NCBI GenBank assembly: GCA_029851415.1
Contig: CM056743.1
Coordinates: 91,982,501 to 92,046,500 of the forward strand
DNA length: 64,000 bases
Direction: 5' to 3'
From: Eretmocerus hayati
Taxonomy: Eukaryota; Arthropoda; Insecta; Hymenoptera; Aphelinidae
Made by a program: the position numbers and the translations under genes
Notes under the pieces: generated by a model
What the model was told of the DNA's origin: nothing
What the model saw: only the letters and a program-made list of their open reading frames with translations
Database searches by the model: none
Shown: positions 30,001 to 44,056 of the stretch, piece after piece
Layout of the letters: every line of letters starts with the position of its first letter
How positions within the stretch are numbered: position 1 is the first letter of the stretch

Positions 30001-33000
30001 TTTGGAACAGAGCCTCCTGGCCTGTTCTAAAAAAATTCCCGAATTCCAACCCCCGATTTGGGGGTGTCGGCATTCAACGGGGGGGTTGCAAAAAATTCAG
30101 GCACCTTCTTCCGTCACAAGAAAGCGATCCCAATCGAGAAATCTTGGAACAGAGCCTCCTGGCCTGTTCTAAAATAAATCCCTGATTTCAACCCCCGATT
30201 TGGGGGTGTCGTCATTCACCGGGGTGGTTGCAAAAAATTCTGGCACCTCCTTTCGTCACAAGAAAGCGATCCCGATCGAAAAATCTTGGAACAGAGCCTC
30301 CTGGCCTGTTGTAAAATAATTCCCGAATTTGAACCCCCGATTTGGGGGTGTCGGCATTCAACGGGGGGGTTGCAAAAAATTCAGGCACCTTCTTTTGTCC
30401 TAAGGAAGCGATCTCAATCGAGAAATTTTGGAACAGAGCCTCCTGGCCTGTTCTGAAAAAATCCTCGAATTTCAACCCCCGATTTGGGGTCGTCGGCATT
30501 CACCGGGGTGGTTGCAAAAAATTCTGGCACCTCCTTTCGTCACAAGAAAGCGATGCCGATCGAAAAATCTTGGAACAGAGCCTCCTGGCCTGTTCTGAAA
30601 AAATCCTCGAATTTCAACCCCCGATTTGGGGTCGTCGGCATTCACCGGGGTGGTTGCAAAAGTTTCTGGCACCTCCTTTCGTCACAAGAAAGCGATCCCG
30701 ATCGAAAAATCTTGGAACAGAGCCTCCTGGCCTGTTGTAAAATAATTCCCGAATTTGAACCCCCAATTTTAGGGTGTCATCATTCACCGGGGGGGCTGCA
30801 AAAAATTCAGGCATCCTCTCTCGTCTTAAGAAAGCGATCCCAATCGAGAAATTTTGGAACAGAGCCTCCTGGCCCGTTCTTAGAAAAATTTCCGAATTTC
30901 AACCCCCGATTTGGGGTTGTCGGCATTCACCCGGGGGGTTGCAAAAAATCCAGGCCCCTTCTTTCGTCACAAGAAAGCGATCCCAATCGAGAAATTTTGG
31001 AACAGAGCCTCCTGGCCTGTTCTAAAAAAATTCCCGAATTTCAACCCCCGATTTGGGGGTGTCGGCATTCAACGGGGGGGTTGCAAAAAATTCAGGCACC
31101 TTCTTCCGTCACAAGAAAGCGATCCCAATCGAGAAATCTTGGAACAGAGCCTCCTGGCCTGTTCTAAAATAAATCCCTGATTTCAACCCCCGATTTGGGG
31201 GTGTCGTCATTCACCGGGGGGGTTGCAAAAAATTCAGGCACCTTCTTTCGTCACAAGAAAGCGATCCCAATCGAGAAATTTTGGAACAGAGCCACCTGGC
31301 CTGTTCTAAAAAAATTCCCGAATTTCAACCCCCATTTGGGGGTGTCGGCATTCACCGGGGGGGGGGGGTTGCAAGAAATCCAGGCCCCTTCTTTCGTCAC
31401 AAGAAAGCGTTCCCAATCGAGAAATTTCGGAACAGAGCCTCCTGGCCTGTTCTAAGAAAATTCCCGAATTCCAACCCCCGATTTGGGGGTGTCGGCATTC
31501 AACGGGGGGGTTGCAAAAAATTCAGGCACCTTCTTCCGTCCTAAGGAAGCGATCTCGATCGAGAAATTTTGGAACAGAGCCTCCTGGCCTGTTCTAAAAT
31601 AAATCCCTAATTTCAACCCCCGATTTGGGGGGGTGTCGTCATTCACCGGGGGGGCTGCAAAAAATTCAGGCCCCTTCTTTCGTCACAAGAAAGCGATCCC
31701 AATCGAGAAATTTTGGAACAGAGCCTCCTGGCCTGTTCTAAAAAAATTCCCGAATTTCAACCCCCGATTTGGGGGTGTCGGCATTCAACGGGGGGGTTGC
31801 AAAAAATTCAGGCACCTTCTTTCGTCCTAAGGAAGCGATCTCAATCGAGAAATTTTGGAACAGAGCCTCCTGGCTTATTCTGAAAAAATCCTCGAATTTC
31901 AACCCCCGATTTGGGGTCGTCGGCATTCACCGGGGTGGTTGCAAAAAATTCTGGCACCTCCTTTCGTCACAAGAAAGCGATCCCGATCGAAAAATCTTGG
32001 AACAGAGCCTCCTGGCCTGTTCTAAAATAAATCCCTAATTTCAACCCCCGATTTGGGGGTGTCGTCATTCACCGGGGGGGTTGCAAAAAATTCAGGCACC
32101 TTCTTCCGTCACAAGAAATAGATCCCAATCGAGGAATTTTGGAACAGAGCCTCCTGGCCTATTCTTAAAATAATTTCCGAATTTCAACCCCCGATTTGGG
32201 GGTGTCGGCATTCACCGGGGGGGTTGCAAAAAATTCAGGCACCTTCTTTCATCACGAGGGAGCGATCCGAATCGAAAAATTTTGGAACAGAGCCTCCTGG
32301 CCTGTTCTAAAAAAATCCTCGAATTTCAACCCCCGATTTGGGGTTGTCGGCATTCACCGGGGTGGTTGCAAAAAATTCTGGCACCTCCTTTCGTCACAAG
32401 AAAGCGATCCCGATCGAGAAATCTTGGAACAGAGCCTCCTGGCCTGTTCTAAAAAAATTCCCGAATTTCAACCCCCGATTTGGGGGTGTCGGCATTCACC
32501 GGGGGGTTGCAAAAAATTCAGGCACTCTCTCTCGTCACAAGAAAGCGATTCCAATCGAGGAATTTTGGAACAGAGCCTCCTGGCCCGTTCTTAAAATAAT
32601 TTCCGAATGTCAACCCCCGATTTGGGGGTGTTGGCATTCACCGGGGGGGTTGCAAAAAATTCAGGCACCTTCTTTCGTCACAAGGAAGCGATCTCAATCG
32701 AGAAATTTTGGAACAGAGCCTCCTGGCCTGTTCTGAAATAAATCCCTAATTTCAACCCCCGATTTGGGGGTGTCGTCATTCACCGGGGGGGTTGCAAAAA
32801 ATTCAGGCACCTTCTTTCGTCACAAGAAAGCGATCCCAATCGAGGAATTTTGGAACAGAGCCTCCTGGCCCGTTCTTAAAATAATTTCCGAATTTCAACC
32901 CCCGATTTGGGGGTGTCGGCATTCACCGGGGGGGTTGCAAAAAATTCAGGCACCTTCTTTCATCACGAGGAAGCGATCCGAATCGAAAAATTTTGGAACA

Positions 33001-35616
33001 GAGCCTCCTGGCCTGTTCTAAAAAAATCCTCGAATTTCAACCCCCGATTTGGGGGAGTCGGCATTCACCGGGGTGGTTGCAAAAAATCCAGGCACCTTCT
33101 TTCGTCACAAGGAAGCGATCTCAATCGAGAAATTTTGGAACAGAGCCTCCTGGCCTGTTCTGAAATAAATCCCTAATTTCAACCCCCGATTTGGGGGTGT
33201 CGGCATTCACCGGGGGGTTGCAAAAAATTCAGGCACCTTCTTTTGTCCTAAGGAAGCGATTCCAATCGAGGAATTTTGGAACAGAGCCTCCTGGCCCGTT
33301 CTTAAAATAATTTCCGAATTTCAACCCCCGATTTGGGGGTGTTGGCGTTCACTGGGGGGGTTAAAAAAAATTCAGGCACCTTCTTTCATCACCACAAAGC
33401 GATCCCAATCGAAAAATTTTGGTCCAGAGCCTCCTGGCCTGTTCTAAAAAAATTCCCGAATTTCAACCCCCGTTTTGGGGGTGTCGGCATTCACCGGGGG
33501 GGTTGCAAAAAATTCAGGCACCTTCTTTCGTCCTAAGGAAGCGATCTCAATCGAGAAATTTTGGAACAGAGCCTCCTGGCCTGTTCTAAAATAAATCCCT
33601 AATTTCAACCCCCGATTTGGGGGGGTGTCGTCATTCACCGGGGGGGTTGCAAAAAATTCAGGCCCCTTCTTTCGTCACAAGAAAGCGATCCCGATCGAGA
33701 AATTTTGGAACAGAGCCTCCTGGCCTGTTCTAAAAAAATTCCCGAATTTCAACCCCCGATTTGGGGGTGTCGGCATTCAACGGGGGGGTTGCAAAAAATT
33801 CAGGCACCTTCTTTTGTCCTAAGGAAGCGATCTCAATCGAGAAATTTTGGAACAGAGCCTCCTGGCCTGTTCTGAAAAAATCCTCGAATTTCAACCCCCG
33901 ATTTGGGGTCGTCGGCATTCACCGGGGTGGTTGCAAAAAATTCTGGCACCTCCTTTCGTCACAAGAAAGCGATCCCGATCGAAAAATCTTGGAACAGAGC
34001 CTCCTGGCCTGTTCTGAAAAAATCCTCGAATTTCAACCCCCGATTTGGGGTCGTCGGCATTCACCGGGGTGGTTGCAAAAGTTTCTGGCACCTCCTTTCG
34101 TCACAAGAAAGCGATCCCGATCGAAAAATCTTGGAACAGAGCCTCCTGGCCTGTTGTAAAATAATTCCCGAATTTGAACCCCCAATTTTAGGGTGTCATC
34201 ATTCACCGGGGGGGCTGCAAAAAATTCAGGCATCCTCTCTCGTCTTAAGAAAGCGATCCCAATCGAGAAATTTTGGAACAGAGCCTCCTGGCCCGTTCTT
34301 AGAAAAATTTCCGAATTTCAACCCCCGATTTGGGGTTGTCGGCATTCACCCGGGGGGTTGCAAAAAATCCAGGCCCCTTCTTTCGTCACAAGAAAGCGAT
34401 CCCAATCGAGAAATTTTGGAACAGAGCCTCCTGGCCTGTTCTAAAAAAATTCCCGAATTTCAACCCCCGATTTGGGGGTGTCGGCATTCAACGGGGGGGT
34501 TGCAAAAAATTCAGGCACCTTCTTCCGTCACAAGAAAGCGATCCCAATCGAGAAATCTTGGAACAGAGCCTCCTGGCCTGTTCTAAAATAAATCCCTGAT
34601 TTCAACCCCCGATTTGGGGGTGTCGTCATTCACCGGGGGGGTTGCAAAAAATTCAGGCACCTTCTTTCGTCACAAGAAAGCGATCCCAATCGAGAAATTT
34701 TGGAACAGAGCCACCTGGCCTGTTCTAAAAAAATTCCCGAATTTCAACCCCCATTTGGGGGTGTCGGCATTCACCGGGGGGGGGGGGGGTTGCAAGAAAT
34801 CCAGGCCCCTTCTTTCGTCACAAGAAAGCGTTCCCAATCGAGAAATTTTGGAACAGAGCCTCCTGGCCTGTTCTAAGAAAATTCCCGAATTCCAACCCCC
34901 GATTTGGGGGTGTCGGCATTCAACGGGGGGGTTGCAAAAAATTCAGGCACCTTCTTCCGTCCTAAGGAAGCGATCTCGATCGAGAAATTTTGGAACAGAG
35001 CCTCCTGGCCTGTTCTAAAATAAATCCCTAATTTCAACCCCCGATTTGGGGGGGTGTCGTCATTCACCGGGGGGGCTGCAAAAAATTCAGGCCCCTTCTT
35101 TCGTCACAAGAAAGCGATCCCAATCGAGAAATTTTGGAACAGAGCCTCCTGGCCTGTTCTAAAAAAATTCCCGAATTTCAACCCCCGATTTGGGGGTGTC
35201 GGCATTCAACGGGGGGGTTGCAAAAAATTCAGGCACCTTCTTTCGTCCTAAGGAAGCGATCTCAATCGAGAAATTTTGGAACAGAGCCTCCTGGCTTATT
35301 CTGAAAAAATCCTCGAATTTCAACCCCCGATTTGGGGTCGTCGGCATTCACCGGGGTGGTTGCAAAAAATTCTGGCACCTCCTTTCGTCACAAGAAAGCG
35401 ATCCCGATCGAAAAATCTTGGAACAGAGCCTCCTGGCCTGTTCTAAAATAAATCCCTAATTTCAACCCCCGATTTGGGGGTGTCGTCATTCACCGGGGGG
35501 GTTGCAAAAAATTCAGGCACCTTCTTCCGTCACAAGAAATAGATCCCAATCGAGGAATTTTGGAACAGAGCCTCCTGGCCTATTCTTAAAATAATTTCCG
35601 AATTTCAACCCCCGAT
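19945..35616. repeat. Two tandem copies of a 7.84-kb higher-order unit
   Basis: Copy one is about 19945-27781 and copy two about 27782-35616. Landmarks at 19945, 20087, 20655, 21652, 22505 and 22647 recur exactly 7837 bp later at 27782, 27924, 28492, 29489, 30342 and 30484. They include rare shared variants: a GATAAATTTTGG monomer, a CGAATTACAACC monomer, and AAGCGATGCCGATCG at about 22710/30549. From 24361 onward the offset is 7835. The 2-bp change is accounted for by one G-run (14 G at about 23520, 12 G at about 31357). Each copy is itself two related halves of about 4.4 and 3.4 kb, shown by the GAGGGAGCGATCCGAATCGA monomer at 17946, 19945, 24361, 27782, 32196 and 35617. About 55 monomers per copy. 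Confidence 0.85.
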
Positions 35617-38600
35617 TTGGGGGTGTCGGCATTCACCGGGGGGGTTGCAAAAAATTCAGGCACCTTCTTTCATCACGAGGGAGCGATCCGAATCGAAAAA
35701 TTTTGGAACAGAGCCTCCTGGCCTGTTCTAAAAAAATCCTCGAATTTCAACCCCCGATTTGGGGTTGTCGGCATTCACCGGGGTGGTTGCAAAAAATTCT
35801 GGCACCTCCTTTCGTCACAAGGAAGCGATCCCGATCGAGAAATCTTGGAACAGAGCCTCCTGGCCTGTTCTAAAAAAATTCCCGAATTTCAACCCCCGAT
35901 TTGGGGGTGTCGGCATTCACCGGGGGGTTGCAAAAAATTCAGGCACTCTCTCTCGTCACAAGAAAGCGATTCCAATCGAGGAATTTTGGAACAGAGCCTC
36001 CTGGCCCGTTCTTAAAATAATTTCCGAATGTCAACCCCCGATTTGGGGGTGTTGGCATTCACCGGGGGGGTTAAAAAAAATTCAGGCACCTTCTTTCATC
36101 ACCACAAAGCGATCCCAATCGAAAAATTTTGGAACAGAGCCTCCTGGCCTGTTCTAAAAAAATTCCCGAATTCCAACCCCCGTTTTGGGGGTGTCGGCAT
36201 TCACCGGGGGGGTTGCAAAAAATTCAGGCACCTTCTTTCGTCACAAGAAAGCGATCCCAATCGAGGAATTTTGGAACAGAGCCTCCTGGCCCGTTCTTAG
36301 AATAATTTCCGAATTTCAACCCCCGATTTGGGGGTGTCGGCATTCACCGGGGGGGTTGCAAAAAATTCAGGCACCTTCTTTCATCACGAGGAAGCGATCC
36401 GAATCGAAAAATTTTGGAACAGAGCCTCCTGGCCTGTTCTAAAAAAATCCTCGAATTTCAACCCCCGATTTGGGGGAGTCGGCATTCACCGGGGTGGTTG
36501 CAAAAAATCCAGGCACCTTCTTTCGTCACAAGGAAGCGATCTCAATCGAGAAATTTTGGAACAGAGCCTCCTGGCCTGTTCTGAAATAAATCCCTAATTT
36601 CAACCCCCGATTTGGGGGTGTCGGCATTCACCGGGGGGTTGCAAAAAATTCAGGCACTCTCTCTCGTCACAAGAAAGCGATTCCAATCGAGGAATTTTGG
36701 AACAGAGCCTCCTGGCCCGTTCTTAAAATAATTTCCGAATTTCAACCCCCGATTTGGGGGTGTTGGCGTTCACTGGGGGGGTTAAAAAAAATTCAGGCAC
36801 CTTCTTTTATCACCACAAAGCGATCCCAATCGAAAAATTTTGGTCCAGAGCCTCCTGGCCTGTTCTAAAAAAATTCCCGAATTTCAACCCCCGTTTTGGG
36901 GGTGTCGGCATTCACCGGGGGGGTTGCAAAAAATTCAGGCACCTTCTTTCGTCCTAAGGAAGCGATCTCAATCGAGAAATTTTGGAACAGAGCCTCCTGG
37001 CCTGTTCTAAAATGAATCCCTAATTTCAACCCCCGATTTGGGGGGGTGTCGTCATTCACCGGGGGGGTTGCAAAAAATTCAGGCCCCTTCTTTCGTCACA
37101 AGAAAGCGAACCCGATCGAGAAATTTTGGAACAGAGCCTCCTGGCCTGTTCTAAAAAAATTCCCGAATTTCAACCCCCGATTTGGGGGTGTCGGCATTCA
37201 ACGGGGGGGTTGCAAAAAATTCAGGCACCTTCTTTTGTCCTAAGGAAGCGATCTCAATCGAGAAATTTTGGAACAGAGCCTCCTGGCCTGTTCTGAAAAA
37301 ATCCTCGAATTTCAACCCCCGATTTGGGGTCGTCGGCATTCACCGGGGTGGTTGCAAAAAATTCTGGCACCTCCTTTCGTCACAAGAAAGCGATCCCGAT
37401 CGAAAAATCTTCGAACAGAGCCTCCTGGCCTGTTCTAAAAAAATTCCCGAATTTCAACCCCCGATTTGGGGGTGTCGGCATTCACCGGGGGGTTGCAAAA
37501 AATTCAGGCACTCTCTCTCGTCACAAGGAAGCGATTCCAATCAAGGAATTGTGGAACAGACCCTCCTGGCCCGTTCTCAAAATAATTTCCGAATTTCAAC
37601 CCCCGATTTGGGGGTGTTGGCATTCACCGGGGGGGTTGCAAAAAATTCAGGCACCTTCTTTCATCACCACAAAGCGATCCCAATCGAAAAATTTTGGAAC
37701 AGAGCCTCCTGGCCTGTTCTAAAAAAATTCCCGAATTTCAACCCCCGTTTTGGGGGTGTCGGCATTCACCGGGGGGGTGGCAAAAAATTCAGGCACCTTC
37801 TTCCGTCACAAGGAAGCGATCTCAATCGAGAAATTTTGGAACATAGCCTCCTGGCCTGTTCTAAAATAAATCCCTAATTTCAACCCCCGATTTGGGGGTG
37901 TCGTCATTCACCGGGGGGGTTGCAAAACATTCAGGCACCTTCTTCCGTCACAACAAAGCGATCCCAATCGAGGAATTTTCGAACAGAGCCTCCTGGCCTG
38001 TTCTTAAAATAATTTCCGAATTTCAACCCCCGATTTGGGGGTGTCGGCATTCACCGGGGGGGTTGCAAAAAATTCAGGCACCTTCTTTCATCACGAGGAA
38101 GCGATCCGAATCGAAACATTTTGGAACAGAGCCTCCTGGCCTGTTCTAAGAAAATCCTCGAATTTCAACCCCCGATTTGGGGGTGTCGGCATTCACCGGG
38201 ATGGTTGCAAAAAATTCTGGCACCTCCTTTCGTCACAAGAAAGCGATCCCGATCGAGAAATCTTGGAACAGAGCCTCCTGGCCTGTTCTAAAAAAATTCC
38301 CGAATTTCAACCCCCGAATTGGGGGTGTCGGCATTCACCGCGGGGTTGCAAAAAATTCAGGCACTCTCTCTCGTCACAAGAAAGCGATTCCAATCGAGGA
38401 ATTTTGGAACAGAGCCTCCTGGCCCGTTCTTAAAATAATTTCCGAATTTCAACCCCCGAATTGGTGGTGTTGGCATTCACCGGGGGGGTTCAAAAAATTC
38501 AGGCACCTTCTTTCATCACCACAAAGCGATCCCAATCGAGAAATTTTGGAACAGAGCCTCCTGGCCTGTTCTGAAATAAATCCCTAATTTCAACCCCCGA

Positions 38601-41600
38601 TTTGGGGGTGTCGTCATTCACCGGGGGGGGTTGCAAAAAATTCAGGCACCTTCTTTCGTCACAAGAAAGCGATCCCAATCGAGGAATTTTGGAACAGAGC
38701 CTCCTGGCCCGTTCTTAAAATAATTTCCGAATTTCAACCCCCGATTTGGGGGTGTCGGCATTCACCGGGTGGGTTGCAAAAAATTCAGGCACCTTCTTTC
38801 ATCACGAGGAAGCGATCCGAATCGAAAAATTTTGGAACAGAGCCTCCTGGCCTGTTCTAAAAAAATCCTCGAATTTCAACCCCCGATTTGGGGGTGTCGG
38901 CATTCACCGGGGTGGTTGCAAAAAATTCTGGCACCTCCTTCCGTCACAAGAAAGCGATCCCAATCGAGGAACTTAGGAACAGAGCCTCCTGGCCTGTTCT
39001 AACAAAATTCCCGAATTCCAACCCCCGATTTGGGGGTGTCGGCATTCACCGGGGGGGTTGCAAAGAATTCAGGCACTCTCTCTCGTCACAAGAAAGCGAT
39101 TCCAATCGAGAAATTTTGGAACAGAGCCTCCTGGCCCGTTCTTAAAATATTTTCCGAATCCCAACCCCCGATTTGGGGGTGTTGGCATTCACCGGGGGGG
39201 TTCAAAAAGTTCAGGCACCTTCTTCCATCACCACAAAGCGATCCCAATCGAGAAATTTTGGAACAGAGCCTCCTGGCCTGTTCTGAAATATATCCCTAAT
39301 TTCAACCCCCGATTTGGGGGTGTCGTCATTCACCGGGGGGGTCGCAAAAAATTCAGGCACCTTCTTTCGTCACAAGAAAGCGATCCCAATCGAGGAATTT
39401 TGGAACAGAGCCTCCTGGCCCGTTCTTAAAATAATTTCCGAATTTCAACCCCCGATTTGGGGGTGTCGGCATTCACCGGGGGGGTTGCAAAAAATTCAGG
39501 CACTCTCTCTCGTCACAAGAAAGCGATTCCAATCGAGAAATTTTGGAACAGAGCCTCCTGGCCCGTTCTTAAAATATTTTCCGAATTCCAACCCCCGATT
39601 TGGGGGTGTCGGCATTCGGCGGGGGGGTTGCAAAAAATTCAGGCACCTTCTTTCATCACAAGAAAGCGATCCCAATCGAGAAATTTAGAAACAGAGCCTC
39701 CTGGCCCCTTCTTGAAGGAATTTCCGAATTTCAACCCCCGATTTGGGGGTATCGGCATTCACCGGGGGGGTTGCAAAGAATTCAGGCACCTTCTTCCGTC
39801 ACAAGAAGGCGATCCCGATCGAAAAACTTAGGAACAGAGCCTCCTGGCCTGTTCTGAAAAAATTCCCGAATTTCAACCCCCGATTTGGGGGTGTCGGCAT
39901 TCACCGGGGGGGTTGCAAAAAATTCAGGCACTCTCCCTCGTCACAAGAAAGCGATTCATATCGAGGAATCTTGGAACAGAGCCTCCTGGCCCGTTCTTAA
40001 AATAATTTCCGAATTTCAACCCCCGATTTGGGGGTGTCGGCATTCACCGGGGGGGTTGCAAAAAATTCAGGCACCTTCTTCCATCACAAGAAAGCGATCC
40101 CAATCGAGAAATTTTGAGACAGAGCCTCCTGGCCTGTTCTAAAAAAATCCTCGAATTTCAACCCCCGATTTGGGGGTGTCGGCATTCACCGGGGGGGTTG
40201 CAAAAAATTCAGGCACCTTCTTCCGTCACAAGAAAGCGATCAGGATCGGCAAACTTTGGAACAGAGCCTCCTGGCCCCTTCTTGAAAAATTTTCCGAATT
40301 TCAACCCCCGATTTGGGGGTGTCGGCATGCACCGGGGGGTTGCAAAAAATTCAGGCACTCTCTCTCGTCACAAGAAAGCGATTCCAATGGAGGAATTTTG
40401 GAACAGAGCCTCCTGGCCCGTTCTTAAAATAATTCCCGAATTTCAACCCCCGATTTGGGGGTGTCGGCATTCACCGGGGGGGTTGCAAAAAATTCAGGCA
40501 CCTTCTTCCATCACAAGAAAGCGATCCCAATCGAGGAATTTTGGAACAGCGCCTCCTGGCCTGTTCTAAAAAAATTCCCGAATTTCAACCCCCGTTTTGG
40601 GGGTGTCGGCATTCACCGGGGGGGTTGCAAAAAATTCAGGCAACTTCTCTCATCACAAAAAAGCGATCCTGATCGAGAAATTTTGGAACAGAGCCTCCTG
40701 GCCTGTTCTAAAAAAATTCCCGAATTTCAACCCCCGATTTGGGGGTGTCGGCATTCACCGGGGGGGTTGCAAAAAATTCAGGCACTCTCTCTCGTCACAA
40801 GAAAGCGATTCATATCGAGGAATTTTGGAACAGAGCCTCCTGGCCCGTTCTTGAAAAAATTTCCGAATTTCAACCCCCGATTTGGGGGTGTCGGCATTCA
40901 CCGGGGGGTTGCAAAAAATCCAGGCACCTTCTTCCGTCACAGGAAAGTGATCCCAATCGAGAAATTTTGGAACAGAGCCTCCTGGCTTGTTCTAAAAAAA
41001 TCCCCGAATTTTAACCCCCGATTTGGGGGTGTCGGCATTTACCGGGGGGGTTGCAAAAAATTCAGGCACCTTCTTCCGTCACAAGAAAGCGATCCCGATC
41101 GAGAAATCTTGGAACAGAGCCTCCTGGCCTGTTCTAAAAAAATTCCCGAATTTCAACCCCCGATTTGGGGGTGTCGGCATTCACCGGGGGGTTGCAAAAA
41201 ATCCAGGCACCTTCTTACGTCACAAGAAAGCGATCCCAATCGAGAAATTTTGGAACAGAGCCTCCTTGCCCGTTCTTAAAAAAGTTTCCGAATTTCAACC
41301 CCCGATTTGGGGTTGTCGGCATTCACCGGGGGGGTTGCAAAAAATCCAGGCCCCTTCTTTCGTCACAAGAAAGCGATTCCAATCGAGAAATTTTGGAACA
41401 GAGCCTCCTGGCCTGTTCTAAAAGAATTCCCGAATTTGAACCCCCAATTTTAGGGTGTCATCATTCACCGGGGGGGCTGCAAAAAATTCAGGCACCCTCT
41501 CTCGTCACAAGAAAGCGATCCCAATCGAAAAATTTTGGAACAGAGCCTCCTGGCCCGTTCTTAAAAAAATTTCCGGATTTCAACCCCCGATTTGGGGTTG

Positions 41601-42199
41601 TCGGCATTCACCGGGGGGGTTGCAAAAAATCCAGGCCCCTTCTTTCGTCACAAGAAAGCGATCCCAATCGAGAAATTTTGGAACAGAGCCTCCTGGCCTG
41701 TTCTAAAAAAATCCCCGAATTTCAACCCCCGATTTGGGGGTGTCGGCATTCAACGGGGGGGTTGCAAAAAATTCAGGCACCTTCTTTCGTCCTAAGGAAG
41801 CGATCTCAATCGAGAAATTTTGGAACAGAGCCTCCTGGCCTGTTCTAAAATAAATCCCTAATTTCAACCCCCGATTTGGGGGTGTCGTCACTCACCGGGG
41901 GGTTGCAAAAAATTCAGGCACCTTCTTTCGTCACAAGAAAGCGATCCCAATCGAGAAATTTTGGAACAGAGCCACCTGGCCTGTTCTAAAAAAATTCCCG
42001 AATTTCAACCCCCGATTTGGGGGTGTCGGCATTCACCGGGGGGGGGGGGGTTGCAAAAAATCCAGGCCCCTTCTTTCGTCACAAGAAAGCGATCCCAATC
42101 GAGAAATTTTGGAACAGAGCCTCCTGGCCTGTTCTAAAAAAATTCCCGAATCCCAACCCCCGATTTGGGGGTGTCGGCATTCAACGGGGGGGTTGCAAA

Positions 42200-43017
42200 A
42201 AATTCAGGCACCTTCTTTTGTCCTAAGGAAGCGATCTCAATCGAGAAATTTTGGAACAGAGCCTCCTGGCCTGTTCTGAAAAGATCCTCGAATTTCAACC
42301 CCCGATTTGGGGTCGTCGGCATTCACCGGGGTGGTTGCAAAAAATTCTGGCACCTCCTTTCGTCACAAGAAAGCGATCCCGATCGAAAAATCTTGGAACA
42401 GAGCCTCCTGGCCTGTTGTAAAATAGTTCCCGAATTTGAACCCCCAATTTTAGGGTGTCATCATTCACCGGGGGGGCTGCAAAAAATTCAGGCATCCTCT
42501 CTCGTCTTAAGAAAGCGATCCCAATCGAAAAATTTTGGAACAGAGCCTCCTGGCCCGTTCTTAGAAAAATTTCCGAATTTCAACCCCCGATTTGGGGTTG
42601 TCGGCATTCACCCGGGGGGTTGCAAAAAATCCAGGCCCCTTCTTTCGTCACAAGAAAGCGATCCCAATCGAGAAATTTTGGAACAGAGCCTCCTGGCCTG
42701 TTCTAAAAAAATTCCCGAATTCCAACCCCCGATTTGGGGGTGTCGGCATTCAACGGGGGGGTTGCAAAAAATTCAGGCACCTTCTTCCGTCACAAGAAAG
42801 CGATCCCAATCGAGAAATCTTGGAACAGAGCCTCCTGGCCTGTTCTAAAATAAATCCCTGATTTCAACCCCCGATTTGGGGGTGTCGTCATTCACCGGGG
42901 TGGTTGCAAAAAATTCTGGCACCTCCTTTCGTCACAAGAAAGCGATCCCGATCGAAAAATCTTGGAACAGAGCCTCCTGGCCTGTTGTAAAATAATTCCC
43001 GAATTTGAACCCCCGAT
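42200..43017. repeat. Satellite patch matching a block 12.7 kb upstream
   Basis: Between the two 9.26-kb copies, the monomers at 42165-43017 carry the marker variants of 29489-30342 (offset 12676) and of 21652-22505 (offset 20513), including TGAAAAGATCCTCG and TGTAAAATAGTTCCC. From about 43230 the rare GATGCCGATCG variant of the 30.5-kb copy is absent and the sequence follows the 33.9-kb block instead. The left switch is at about 42200, where the run reads CTTCTTTTGTCC, against CTTCTTCCGTCC in the matching place at about 51485. This reads as an exchange junction between different HOR phases. Confidence 0.65.
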
Positions 43018-44032
43018 TTGGGGGTGTCGGCATTCAACGGGGGGGTTGCAAAAAATTCAGGCACCTTCTTTTGTCCTAAGGAAGCGATCTCAATCGAGAA
43101 ATTTTGGAACAGAGCCTCCTGGCCTGTTCTGAAAAAATCCTCGAATTTCAACCCCCGATTTGGGGTCGTCGGCATTCACCGGGGTGGTTGCAAAAAATTC
43201 TGGCACCTCCTTTCGTCACAAGAAAGCGATCCCGATCGAAAAATCTTGGAACAGAGCCTCCTGGCCTGTTCTGAAAAAATCCTCGAATTTCAACCCCCGA
43301 TTTGGGGTCGTCGGCATTCACCGGGGTGGTTGCAAAAGTTTCTGGCACCTCCTTTCGTCACAAGAAAGCGATCCCGATCGAAAAATCTTGGAACAGAGCC
43401 TCCTGGCCTGTTGTAAAATAATTCCCGAATTTGAACCCCCAATTTTAGGGTGTCATCATTCACCGGGGGGGCTGCAAAAAATTCAGGCATCCTCTCTCGT
43501 CTTAAGAAAGCGATCCCAATCGAGAAATTTTGGAACAGAGCCTCCTGGCCCGTTCTTAGAAAAATTTCCGAATTTCAACCCCCGATTTGGGGTTGTCGGC
43601 ATTCACCCGGGGGGTTGCAAAAAATCCAGGCCCCTTCTTTCGTCACAAGAAAGCGATCCCAATCGAGAAATTTTGGAACAGAGCCTCCTGGCCTGTTCTA
43701 AAAAAATTCCCGAATTTCAACCCCCGATTTGGGGGTGTCGGCATTCAACGGGGGGGTTGCAAAAAATTCAGGCACCTTCTTCCGTCACAAGAAAGCGATC
43801 CCAATCGAGAAATCTTGGAACAGAGCCTCCTGGCCTGTTCTAAAATAAATCCCTGATTTCAACCCCCGATTTGGGGGTGTCGTCATTCACCGGGGGGGTT
43901 GCAAAAAATTCAGGCACCTTCTTTCGTCACAAGAAAGCGATCCCAATCGAGAAATTTTGGAACAGAGCCACCTGGCCTGTTCTAAAAAAATTCCCGAATT
44001 TCAACCCCCATTTGGGGGTGTCGGCATTCACC

Positions 44033-44056
44033 GGGGGGGGGGGGGGGGGGGGGGGG
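44033..44056. repeat. Longest G-run in the satellite, 24 G
   Basis: The usual monomer has 7 G between CACC and TTGC. Here there are 24. The equivalent place in the neighbouring 9.26-kb copy (about 34776) has 14. Other runs of 11 or more occur at about 2090, 3092, 6817, 7958, 8390, 9677, 11533, 12535, 14107, 15960, 17106, 19104, 23520, 26945, 31357, 34776, 42038 and 51305. Exact counts of long G-runs are the least reliable part of any read or assembly. Confidence 0.75.

Noticed and set aside
40455..41279. Long open frame of 274 codons (and about 150 others of 60-231 codons) in the satellite
   Set aside because: They restate the same 47-residue repeat in rotating frames because 142 is not a multiple of 3; the same occurs on the minus strand. 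No start context, no family, and lengths depend on chance loss of the TAA in TTCTAAAA.
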